A DNA stretch of 23,112 bases from the IMG/VR virus record IMGVR_UViG_3300046323_000368, positions 1-23,112 of that record; one strand, 5' to 3'. The position numbers and the translations under genes were made by a program. Position 1 is the first letter of the stretch. Every line of letters starts with the position of its first letter. This document shows positions 5,757-12,737 of the stretch, one piece after another. The stretch comes from a virus. The notes below the pieces were generated by a model that did not search any database, was not told the origin of the DNA, and saw only the letters and a program-made list of their open reading frames with translations.

Positions 5757-5779
5757 CCCGTCCGGAACGGGTTTTTTTT
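5757..5779 (+). terminator. Rho-independent terminator after the SLATT-like gene
   Basis: A stem CCCGT/ACGGG around a CCGGA loop is followed by eight T residues (5772-5779). It insulates the rightward early promoter that begins 20 bp later from repressor and moron transcription. Confidence 0.85.
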
Positions 5780-5798
5780 CCTTCATCCGAAAATACTT

Positions 5799-5808
5799 AG
5801 GTTTACCT
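5799..5808. promoter_or_regulatory. operator O4 (AGGTTTACCT)
   Basis: Ends one base before the -35 of the rightward early promoter. Its centre is exactly 25 bp from O5. Confidence 0.75.
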
Positions 5809-5809
5809 A

Positions 5810-5838
5810 TTGACAAACAAATAAGGTTTACCTAATAT
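5810..5838 (+). promoter_or_regulatory. rightward early promoter (PR-like)
   Basis: -35 TTGACA (5810-5815), a 17-nt spacer and -10 TAATAT (5833-5838), with predicted +1 near 5845. O4 abuts the -35 and O5 fills the spacer. It is the only promoter seen for the operon 5880-14513. Confidence 0.8.
5824..5833. promoter_or_regulatory. operator O5 (AGGTTTACCT)
   Basis: Same core as O4. It occupies the promoter spacer and the first base of the -10, exactly as O1 does on the leftward promoter. Confidence 0.75.
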
Positions 5839-5847
5839 TCACCCCAA

Positions 5848-5864
5848 CCCGCAATTCCTGCGGG
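5848..5864 (+). other. 5'-end hairpin of the rightward early transcript
   Basis: A perfect 6-bp stem CCCGCA/TGCGGG with a 5-nt loop, starting about 3 nt after the predicted transcription start and lying before the GGAGTGA binding site. No T-run follows, so it is not a terminator. It could protect the mRNA 5' end or bind a regulator. Confidence 0.4.
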
Positions 5865-5879
5865 AAACCGGAGTGAAGC

Positions 5880-6494
5880 ATGCAGACACAGCAACCCGCA
5901 ACCGCCAGTGCAGACGCTGGCACAGTCAGCCTCGACTACCAGACTTGCCGCAACCGCCGCGAGGCGGCTGAAGCCGAGCTAGCCGAGCTAGAACTTGCAG
6001 AGCGACAGGGCCAGCTGATTCGTGTTGACGGCGTTACCGCGCTGATTAATCGATCAAAGAACCTTGTATTGACGCAGGCCCAGCTGAACAGGCCCGAGGG
6101 CGTTCGGTTTGCGCAAGGCGCGATCAATGCCTATCGTTCAATTCTGCGTGATGCAGGGCAGCTTTTAGCGCGAAGAGACGCTAAATTACCAAGCGGCTAT
6201 TTGCCGTTTACAGACTTCCAGGCTGCTTGGGCCAGTTTGCCCGACAACATTGAACACATGACCGTGGCCGAGGTGCAGGATTTCTTGCACACCCACGGCG
6301 TAGAGATCGCCACTGACACGGTCACCAACGGCAACATCAATGGTGTCGTAAAGCTCAAAGACGACGTGGTCACCGCCATCGACCAGCACGATGAACATGA
6401 TGCCGCGCCTGCTGATGTGGGTAATGGTGCCGGTTGCCATGCTGAATCCGTGGGAGTTGAAAGCCAGATTTTGGCTGAAGGCAATGCAGCATGA
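5880..6494 (+). CDS. first gene of the rightward early operon, unknown, with coiled coil
   Basis: 204 residues, not recognised. Residues about 20-45 (RNRREAAEAELAELELAERQ) form a strongly charged coiled coil followed by GQLIRVDGV. That segment recalls the middle of phage Nu1-like small terminase or regulatory proteins, but the N-terminal HTH of that family is missing. The C-terminal 45 residues are Asp/His/Ala-rich and probably disordered. Binding site GGAGTGA is 4-10 nt upstream of the ATG. As the promoter-proximal gene it should be made first and most; a regulatory or host-takeover role is a guess. Its end overlaps the next gene by 4 bp (ATGA). Confidence 0.75.
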   Translation: MQTQQPATASADAGTVSLDYQTCRNRREAAEAELAELELAERQGQLIRVDGVTALINRSKNLVLTQAQLNRPEGVRFAQGAINAYRSILRDAGQLLARRDAKLPSGYLPFTDFQAAWASLPDNIEHMTVAEVQDFLHTHGVEIATDTVTNGNINGVVKLKDDVVTAIDQHDEHDAAPADVGNGAGCHAESVGVESQILAEGNAA

Positions 6495-6790
6495 CCCGCC
6501 ACCTCAACACTGCCGTCCTCGTGCTGCTGTTTGCAGCCTTGCTCGCCTACATCGGCCCAGCCCTCGACACGCCCGACCACAGCGCCGAATGGCCCACCAG
6601 CACCGAGCTGCAAGCCCTGCAGGCCACCCAGGCAGGCACAGCCCGCCGCGAAGCCGCAGCACAAGCCCTGTGCACCGCTGAGCGCGGCCCGCAGTCTGAG
6701 GCGCGCTGGACGCCTGAAGGCCACCTTGTGTGCACTGCCCGTGCCCGCACCGCAAGAAACACCATCACGATTTTGGAGCCCAAGCTATGA
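6491..6790 (+). CDS. unknown small membrane-anchored protein
   Basis: 99 residues with one N-terminal membrane segment or signal anchor at about 6-22 (TAVLVLLFAALLAYIGPAL). A soluble Ala/Arg-rich region of about 75 residues follows, holding two cysteines about 20 residues apart (CTAERG and VCTARA) that could form a disulphide outside the cytoplasm. It overlaps both neighbours by 4 bp (ATGA at 6491 and 6787). Function not recognised. Confidence 0.7.
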   Translation: MTRHLNTAVLVLLFAALLAYIGPALDTPDHSAEWPTSTELQALQATQAGTARREAAAQALCTAERGPQSEARWTPEGHLVCTARARTARNTITILEPKL

Positions 6791-7134
6791 GCACCTTTAC
6801 CCCTACCGTCTGGCTGCTGCTTGGCTTGACCGTTTTTTTATCGATGGCCGTTGGCGCGCTGATCGTTACGAAGCTGATCAACCGCGACTGGGAGCAAATG
6901 ACGGGCGAGCCCATGTTTGGCGAGCCACCCTACCGCACCGCCAGTGCGGCCACCATCAAAGCGCAGACGCGCCAGATCATCGCCAAGGCCAATGCCAACA
7001 TGCAGGCCGCGATAACGGTCAAAAGTGAATGCCCATACCCGGACAAATGCGGGCAAGGCCGCAAGTGCGCCTGCAAACCCAGCACGGCCACCGCTGACCG
7101 TGCAGACAACTGCACAGCACCCCCAGCCGCCTGA
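6787..7134 (+). CDS. unknown membrane protein with cysteine-rich cytosolic tail
   Basis: 115 residues. One strong membrane segment lies at about 8-30, then a helical region, then a compact cysteine cluster (C82, C88, C94, C96 in CPYPDKCGQGRKCAC, plus C109) that could bind a metal. The start at 6787 is chosen by the ATGA overlap with the preceding gene; an upstream in-frame ATG at 6730 lies inside that gene. With the preceding gene it forms a pair of early membrane proteins, possibly acting together. No family was recognised. Confidence 0.7.
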   Translation: MSTFTPTVWLLLGLTVFLSMAVGALIVTKLINRDWEQMTGEPMFGEPPYRTASAATIKAQTRQIIAKANANMQAAITVKSECPYPDKCGQGRKCACKPSTATADRADNCTAPPAA

Positions 7135-7144
7135 AAGCACAGCC

Positions 7145-7558
7145 ATGCTTGCCGAGCCAACCGTCGACCCAGTTGTCGCCAAGCCGCGCGCGCTGGTGTG
7201 CGTGCGCGTGTTTCTGCGCATGCGCCCCGGGCCTTGCGCAGCCAGCGCCGCCGCTGATGCAGAGCGCGGCTACATCCTGTTCGGCAAAGACACCACCGGC
7301 GCGCTCAATGGCGACTTTAGTGGCCGCTGGCTGGGCACACAGGCTCTGCAGTTTGTCAAAGACTTTGAGGCAGAGCTGGTACCCGGCCGCTGTGTGGACC
7401 TGCAAGTCACCAACATTCGCCCGCAAGGCGCAGAGCTACGCGCCGACATCGTTACCTGCCAGCTCGCACCCCTGGCCCCCAGCTGGGTCCGCCACGCCGA
7501 AAAAGCTACCCCTATCACCACCGCCACCACCACAACAACCGAGACCCAACCCGCATGA
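7145..7558 (+). CDS. unknown phage early protein
   Basis: 137 residues. A conserved-looking core (about 15-115) with alternating beta and helix pattern (LVCVRVFLRM, VDLQVTNIRPQGAELRADIV) ends in a Thr-rich low-complexity tail (ITTATTTTT). The start at 7145 is preferred over in-frame codons from 7025 because the earlier ones lie inside the preceding gene. Its upstream GAAAG is a weak binding site. It overlaps the next gene by 4 bp. Function not recognised. Confidence 0.65.
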   Translation: MLAEPTVDPVVAKPRALVCVRVFLRMRPGPCAASAAADAERGYILFGKDTTGALNGDFSGRWLGTQALQFVKDFEAELVPGRCVDLQVTNIRPQGAELRADIVTCQLAPLAPSWVRHAEKATPITTATTTTTETQPA

Positions 7559-7764
7559 GCACGCTTAAACACACCGAAACACGGTTAGAGCAATGCCAGC
7601 GCAAGCACCTGTACACCGGGCGCGAGCTGCAACCCAACAGCACCCGTCCCGGCGCGATGGACGCCTACAGCCTGCCCAGCGTGGTCGCAGGCGTGCGCAT
7701 TGCCCGCGTCATGCCCCTTTGCGCGCCCACCACCACCAAAACCACCATCAGCACCAAATATTGA
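7555..7764 (+). CDS. unknown small early protein
   Basis: 69 residues with a charged N-terminal helix and a Thr/Lys-rich C-terminus (PTTTKTTISTKY), not recognised. It starts in an ATGA overlap with the previous gene and ends 2 nt before the nucleotide kinase gene, so it is translated as part of the same chain. The Thr-rich ends of this and the preceding protein come from similar ACC-repeat DNA. Confidence 0.6.
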   Translation: MSTLKHTETRLEQCQRKHLYTGRELQPNSTRPGAMDAYSLPSVVAGVRIARVMPLCAPTTTKTTISTKY

Positions 7765-7766
7765 TC

Positions 7767-8564
7767 ATGACCAAACTAAACACCCCTACCATCATTGGCC
7801 TGACAGGCCTGGCAGGCAGCGGCAAAGACACCGTAGCCGACTTGCTCATCTGCCATGTCGGCTTTCAAAAGCTGGCTTTTGCCGACAAGCTACGCGCCGA
7901 GGTGTGCGAAGCCTTTGGCATCGAGCCGCTGCTACTCACCCACCGGGCCACCAAAGAAGAGCCGCACAAAGCACTGTCTTTGGGCATGTGCAAAGACCAC
8001 GGCTTGGTCGGCGCGTTGCTGCACCACAGCGCGCTAGACCACGAGGACGGCACCCACAGCGAGATACTGGCCAGGCCACGCAGCCCAAGGCAAATCATGC
8101 AGTGGTGGGGTACTGAACACCGCCGCTCCCAGCACGCTAATTACTGGACGTGGGCAGTCACCGCCCGCATCAACGACGGCATTCGCAGGGGCCACATGGC
8201 CCACGTCATCACCGACGTGCGCTTTGAAAACGAGGCTGAAACCGTCCGCAACATGGGCGGCACCATCTGGCAAATCAAGCGACCAGCCATGCGCCCCATC
8301 ACGGCAGACGACTACACCAAAGCCGAGCAGGCCAGCCACGTGAGCGAGGTTGACGGCAGCCAGTTCGCGCCAGACGTGGTGATCAACAACAGCCACGACA
8401 TCAGGCACCTTCAATCGGTCGTGATGGGCGCGTGGCTGATGGGCTACACCGGCATGAGCGCGCAAGAAATCTGCAACATGGGCCTGGCTCATACCGACAT
8501 GGCCTGCCAGCAATGGGGCACGTATGGCAAAGCGCTGGCAACTAAAGCGCAGAAAGCCGCATGA
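7767..8564 (+). CDS. deoxynucleoside monophosphate kinase
   Basis: 265 residues. It phosphorylates dNMPs to dNDPs with ATP in the cytoplasm to feed phage DNA synthesis. The N-terminal P-loop is clear (GLAGSGKDT, residues about 14-22) and is followed by the ADKLR segment common to phage dNMP kinases. The middle motif QIMQWWGTEHRR and the later ITDVRFENEAE (the D-V-R-F-x-N-E signature) also fit this family, as does the length. The reading frame is open upstream to 7593, but the ATG at 7767 gives the P-loop its usual place near the N-terminus. It is part of the coupled early operon. Confidence 0.85.
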   Translation: MTKLNTPTIIGLTGLAGSGKDTVADLLICHVGFQKLAFADKLRAEVCEAFGIEPLLLTHRATKEEPHKALSLGMCKDHGLVGALLHHSALDHEDGTHSEILARPRSPRQIMQWWGTEHRRSQHANYWTWAVTARINDGIRRGHMAHVITDVRFENEAETVRNMGGTIWQIKRPAMRPITADDYTKAEQASHVSEVDGSQFAPDVVINNSHDIRHLQSVVMGAWLMGYTGMSAQEICNMGLAHTDMACQQWGTYGKALATKAQKAA

Positions 8565-8836
8565 TGCACCACGCCACGCTTAACCGCCCCCTACGCGGCC
8601 AAGCCATCCGCCGCCTGGCGTCGGTTGCGATTCGTGCGCACGAAATCAACAGCAGTTTGCCTGCCATCGTGCCACGCCCCGCCAGCTTGTCGCCACACGC
8701 AAGCCCAGCAGCGATCGCGCCACCTCGCAAGCCCTTGCCGCATGAAGTCCCCCTTTCGCCAGCAGAAGTTCGTTTGGCGATTGCCCAAGGCATTTGCAGA
8801 GAGCCAACCGACGAAGAGCTTGCCGAGCTGAGCTGA
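8561..8836 (+). CDS. unknown small basic protein
   Basis: 91 residues, basic and Pro/Ala-rich in the first 60, with a helical acidic C-terminus (LSPAEVRLAIAQG, EPTDEELAEL). The start overlaps the kinase stop as ATGA. It was not recognised. The C-terminal helix pair could be a protein-interaction element. Confidence 0.6.
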   Translation: MMHHATLNRPLRGQAIRRLASVAIRAHEINSSLPAIVPRPASLSPHASPAAIAPPRKPLPHEVPLSPAEVRLAIAQGICREPTDEELAELS

Positions 8837-8842
8837 CTTGAC

Positions 8843-9532
8843 ATGACCACAGCGAAACACCCCAAACGGCCATGGACAGACGCAGAGCGCGAGCTGCTGC
8901 GCTCGATCTACCCCGAATGCCACACCGCTGACATTGCGGCGCTGCTCGACTGCAGCGTTGAACGCGTTTACAACCAGGCACACCTGCTCGGCCTCAATAA
9001 ATCAGCCGACTACCTGGCCAGCGAGACCAGCGCCCGCATTCAGCGCGGCAAGCAGCACCCCAACATGGTCGCCAACCGCTTTCAAAAGGGCCAACGCCCG
9101 TGGAACACTGGCATGAAGGGCTGGTCACCCGTTGGCAGCCAGGCCACACAGTTCAAGCCAGGCAGCGTATCGCCCAACCGCCAGGAGTTTGGCGCGCTGC
9201 GCATCAACAGCACGGGCGAGATTGACATCAAACTGTTCGACGGCCTGCGTGCCTGGAAACAGCTTAGCCACTACGTCTGGTTTTTACACCACGGCCACTG
9301 GCCACCGCACGGCCACTGCTTGCGCCACAAAGACGGCGACACCCACAACCCCGCCATTGAAAACCTGCAACTCATCACCCGCCGAGAAAACATGCGCCTG
9401 AACAGCGTACACACCAATTACCCGCCCGAGCTGGCCCGCCTGGTCCAGCTGCGCGGCGCACTTAACCGCCAAGTCAACCAACGGCGCAAAGCCCTAACCC
9501 AAAAACCAACAAAACAAAAGGAAACCCAATGA
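8843..9532 (+). CDS. HNH endonuclease with SANT/Myb-like N-terminus
   Basis: 229 residues. Residues about 10-51 (WTDAERELLRSIYPECHTAD and on) look like a SANT/Myb-type or homeodomain-like DNA-binding unit. The C-terminal half carries an HNH_3-type nuclease: SHYVWFLHHG (H143), RHKDGDTHNP (H162, D164, N169) and IENLQLIT (N174). Such proteins are homing endonucleases or phage DNA-processing nucleases that nick or cut specific DNA. It sits between early genes with 6-nt and 4-bp (ATGA) junctions and is therefore well integrated in the operon, not obviously a recent intruder. Confidence 0.85.
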   Translation: MTTAKHPKRPWTDAERELLRSIYPECHTADIAALLDCSVERVYNQAHLLGLNKSADYLASETSARIQRGKQHPNMVANRFQKGQRPWNTGMKGWSPVGSQATQFKPGSVSPNRQEFGALRINSTGEIDIKLFDGLRAWKQLSHYVWFLHHGHWPPHGHCLRHKDGDTHNPAIENLQLITRRENMRLNSVHTNYPPELARLVQLRGALNRQVNQRRKALTQKPTKQKETQ

Positions 9533-9870
9533 GCAATAGCAACAGCAACAGCAACAGCGACACCACCACGCCAGCCACACCGCCGGAAAGCGTCAACCAC
9601 ATCAGCAGCGTCCGCGCCATGCTGCTGGCCACCATGGCCGACCTGCGCAACCCCGACAAGCCGATGGAGATCGACCGCGCCCTGGCCGTCAGCACCGTGG
9701 CCCAGACAGTTATCAACAGCGCCAAGGTCGAGGTTGAGTACTTGCAAAAGACCGGCCAGATCAGCGCCCCCTTCTTGGAGGTGCCGCCCGACGCGCCTTA
9801 CCTCACCGGCATGGTCACCCTGCCGTCTGGCGCAAAGCTGGCCAGCCACAAGCATCGCTTGCAGGGCTAG
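9529..9870 (+). CDS. unknown phage protein with Ser-Asn repeat N-terminus
   Basis: 113 residues. Residues 2-10 are alternating Ser/Asn encoded by an AGCAAC microsatellite (9532-9561). The core (about 25-75, DLRNPDKPMEIDRALAVSTV) is helical and resembles a protein commonly found next to ParB-like genes in betaproteobacterial prophages; no function is known to me. It starts in an ATGA overlap with the HNH gene. Confidence 0.65.
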   Translation: MSNSNSNSNSDTTTPATPPESVNHISSVRAMLLATMADLRNPDKPMEIDRALAVSTVAQTVINSAKVEVEYLQKTGQISAPFLEVPPDAPYLTGMVTLPSGAKLASHKHRLQG

Positions 9871-9900
9871 TTCAACCCCTTACTACTGGAAATAAACACC

Positions 9901-11826
9901 ATGACCAAAGCTCAAACGTCAATGTATGACGGCAAAACATTCAAGCTGCTGCATTCGCTGCTCGATGCCAGTGGCGAACCCCACCCACACGCTGGCCAGG
10001 AGGTCACCGTGTTGGGCCGATCCAGCAAGAACAGCTACCAGGTCAGCACCGCCGACGACACGGTGCTGGTAGTGCAGCCCGAGGATTGGGGCCCAACGGA
10101 TGCCGAAATGAAAGCGATGCTTGACAAACCCGCGCAAGCGTCGGCGGTGTCCACCGAATTTGCCGAGCAGCTGCAGACGATCAATCTCTACACCGATCCC
10201 GCCCACAACGTAGCGCAGTTGATCGACCTCGACCTGATCGACGACTCCCCATCACAGCCGCGCAGCTTTTACCCCGAGGCATTCATCACCGGCCTGGCCG
10301 AATCCATGAAGGCCGTCGGCATGCTGTCACCCATGCTGGTGCGGCCCAAGGCCGATGGCCGGTTTGAAAACGTCTTTGGCCATTGCCGCAAGCGCGGTGC
10401 ACGCCAGGCAGGCATGCAGCAGGGCCCCTGCTTTGTACGCGAGCTGACTGACGCCGAAAGCGCCCAACTGCAAGCCGTTGAAAACCTGCAGCGTGAAAAG
10501 CTCGACGCGTTTGACGAAGCGCAAAGTTTCGCCGCCTACATCAAAGCGCACAAAGTAACCAAAGACGAATTTTGCCGCCGCACCGGCCTGAGCCGCAGCC
10601 AGGTGTATGCCCGCTTAAAACTATCGACACTGGGCGACGAAGGCGTCAAGGCCTTGCGCAGCGGCCTGATCAAAAGCGAAGTCGCCACTCTGATTGCCCG
10701 GGTACCAGACGTCAAGCACCAGGCCCACGCCCTGAAGTTAATTTTGGACATATCGCCAAAAGAAAGCGGCAGGCCAGAAGATGAACTGATGACGGTGCGC
10801 AAAGCACGCGACATGATCCGCGAAAAGTTCACCCTGGGCCTGAAGGGCGTCATCTGGGCGCTTGACGATGCCACGCTGGTCGAAAGTGCCGGCGCCTGCA
10901 CCGTCTGCCCCAACCGCTCGGGCGTTGACCCGATTCTGTACACCGACCTGTTCGGCAAGCCACATGAATATTCAAACACACCCGCGGGTGAAAACGTATG
11001 TACCGACCCCGCCTGTTTTGACATCAAGAAAACCGCACAACTCAAAGCCAACCAGGCCGAGCTGGAGGCCAAAGGCAAAACGGTGATTGCTGGCGGCAAG
11101 GCTCGCCAGGCAATCAGCGCCACCGGTGAGGTCAAGGCCGGGTACGTGCCCCTGAAAGACGTCAAAGACGCCATTAAAAAAGCCACCGCCAAAGGCAAGC
11201 CAGCGCCAGACATTGCCGTGGTCACCATCCAGAACCCACGCGACGGCAAAACCATCGAGGTGGTGAAGATGGACGACCTGAAGGCCGCAGGCGTCAAAGA
11301 GCCCGTCAAAAAAGCCAGCGGCAACAATGCCGATTATTGGGCCAAGCAGCGCGCCCAGCAAGAACAGGAGCGCATCAAGCAAGAAGCCCTGGCGGCAACC
11401 AACATGGCCGTGCTCGCAGCCGTGCGCCACGCTGCCGCCCAGGCGGCACGCGGCATGCTCGACATGCAGCTGATTGCACAAGTCACCTGGGCAGGCGTCT
11501 CCTACAGAGACAAGTTAACCATCATCGAACTGTACGGCGCGCAAGACCGCGAAGAGATAACCGAACGAATCGACACGATGGGGCCCGACGAATTAGGTCT
11601 GTTCATGCTCGACTGCGCACTCGTTGAAAACCTCAAAAGCCTATACATCAAAGACAAGCCCGACGCCATGCTGACGATGGCCAAACATTACGGCATTGAT
11701 GTTGACGCAGTGCGCAAAGCGCATTTGGCCGCTGAAAAAGCCAAGCCGAAAACGCCAGCCGAGCCACAGACCGAACCAGCCGCCGACGCCGAAGAAGAAG
11801 ACCTTGACGAAGAGGTTGACGCGTGA
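9901..11826 (+). CDS. ParB-like protein with N-terminal extension and Cys cluster
   Basis: 641 residues, about twice the length of chromosomal ParB. Residues about 115-205 form a ParB/Sulfiredoxin-type CTPase fold, with a degenerate GHCRKRGA (160-167) in the place of GERRxxA and an intact ENLQREKLD (194-202). Residues about 218-245 are the KorB/ParB helix-turn-helix (RRTGLSRSQVYARLKL). Beyond it are a putative zinc site (CTVCPNRSG, then CTDPACF, at about 332-378), a Lys-rich linker, a Gln/Glu coiled coil and an acidic end. No ParA partner is in the window. In phages such proteins may bind DNA as regulators or nucleases, or stabilise a plasmid-like prophage. Binding site GGAAAT lies upstream of the ATG. 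Confidence 0.85.
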   Translation: MTKAQTSMYDGKTFKLLHSLLDASGEPHPHAGQEVTVLGRSSKNSYQVSTADDTVLVVQPEDWGPTDAEMKAMLDKPAQASAVSTEFAEQLQTINLYTDPAHNVAQLIDLDLIDDSPSQPRSFYPEAFITGLAESMKAVGMLSPMLVRPKADGRFENVFGHCRKRGARQAGMQQGPCFVRELTDAESAQLQAVENLQREKLDAFDEAQSFAAYIKAHKVTKDEFCRRTGLSRSQVYARLKLSTLGDEGVKALRSGLIKSEVATLIARVPDVKHQAHALKLILDISPKESGRPEDELMTVRKARDMIREKFTLGLKGVIWALDDATLVESAGACTVCPNRSGVDPILYTDLFGKPHEYSNTPAGENVCTDPACFDIKKTAQLKANQAELEAKGKTVIAGGKARQAISATGEVKAGYVPLKDVKDAIKKATAKGKPAPDIAVVTIQNPRDGKTIEVVKMDDLKAAGVKEPVKKASGNNADYWAKQRAQQEQERIKQEALAATNMAVLAAVRHAAAQAARGMLDMQLIAQVTWAGVSYRDKLTIIELYGAQDREEITERIDTMGPDELGLFMLDCALVENLKSLYIKDKPDAMLTMAKHYGIDVDAVRKAHLAAEKAKPKTPAEPQTEPAADAEEEDLDEEVDA

Positions 11827-12263
11827 ACACGGGCGCTCTTTCAGTAATTCAGCCAAAAAAGCCAACCGGCACGGGCTGGGCGATTTATAACAACTCATCC
11901 ACCGCTGACCTGTCTTCGCTGGGCTTTCCGCACACATCGTGGTTACACAAACCCACGGGCCTATTTGCCATTTCAGCCGTAGAGGTGGCCAACGAACCCG
12001 GCCAACCAGAGCTTGGGCCCGAATATCACCTCAGCGTCAGCTTAAGCGGCGCGCGCTGCAGCGCAGCCGACGCGCTGTTTGTACTCGCCGCCTTTGAACT
12101 CACGGACGCAAAAGAAGACAACCACGTACCCAGCGGCCGCGTGCGCAACTTTTGGCGACCGGTGGCCGACAAGCTGTCGGCCTATGAATGCCCTTGCGTT
12201 GACGACGAACCCGCGATCCGCGAGGACAAAGGCGACTTCATCTGGAGAGGCGTCACGCGATGA
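11823..12263 (+). CDS. conserved phage protein of unknown function
   Basis: 146 residues with a central beta-rich region (YHLSVSLSGARCS) and a C-terminal stretch rich in Trp, Cys and acidic residues (VRNFWRPVADKLSAYECPC, DFIWRG). It resembles a small domain often seen in phage early regions, which has no known activity that I can name. The ATGA overlaps at both ends fix the start and place it between the ParB-like and ASCH genes. Confidence 0.7.
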   Translation: MNTGALSVIQPKKPTGTGWAIYNNSSTADLSSLGFPHTSWLHKPTGLFAISAVEVANEPGQPELGPEYHLSVSLSGARCSAADALFVLAAFELTDAKEDNHVPSGRVRNFWRPVADKLSAYECPCVDDEPAIREDKGDFIWRGVTR

Positions 12264-12679
12264 AAGCCCTCACCGTCCGCCAGCCCTGGGCGTGGCTCAT
12301 CGTCAACGGCCACAAGCCTACCGAGAACCGCACCTGGTCCACCGGCCACCGCGGCGCCACGCTGATCCACGCAGCGCTGGGCATGACGCTCGACGAATAC
12401 AACGACTGCCTGGCATTCATTCGCAGCCGGGCAACCATCGCCCACATCGCAGACTTAATACCGCAGCCGTCCGACTTGGAGCGCGGCGGCATCGTTGGCC
12501 AAGCGCGGCTGGTCGACTGCATCAAAAGCCACGACTCCCCATTTTTCACAGGCCCCTTCGGGTTTGTGATGCGCGACCCCAAAGCCCTGCCCTTTCGCGC
12601 ATGGCGCGGCCAGCTGCAGTTCTTTGAAGTGCCAGACGAAGCACCGACCCCAGCCGAGAACCAGGACGCTTTATTTTGA
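12260..12679 (+). CDS. ASCH-domain protein
   Basis: 139 residues. The start ALTVRQPWAWLIVNGHKPTE followed by NRTW and RG is the hallmark of the ASCH fold, a PUA-like beta barrel that binds RNA or modified nucleosides. Some bacterial members hydrolyse N4-acetylcytidine. The later FGFVMRDPK segment fits the second half of the fold. Phages often carry ASCH proteins, with roles in RNA or nucleotide metabolism suspected rather than proven. It starts in an ATGA overlap with the preceding gene. Confidence 0.8.
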   Translation: MKALTVRQPWAWLIVNGHKPTENRTWSTGHRGATLIHAALGMTLDEYNDCLAFIRSRATIAHIADLIPQPSDLERGGIVGQARLVDCIKSHDSPFFTGPFGFVMRDPKALPFRAWRGQLQFFEVPDEAPTPAENQDALF

Positions 12680-12737
12680 AAACCAACACCGTGCAAACAA
12701 CTGCACTCGACCAGCTCACGCCGCACGGAGCGCATAA

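Noticed and set aside
10536-11327. 263-codon leftward ORF inside the ParB-like gene
   Set aside because: Antisense shadow; the rightward frame has ParB and HTH motifs, the leftward one none.
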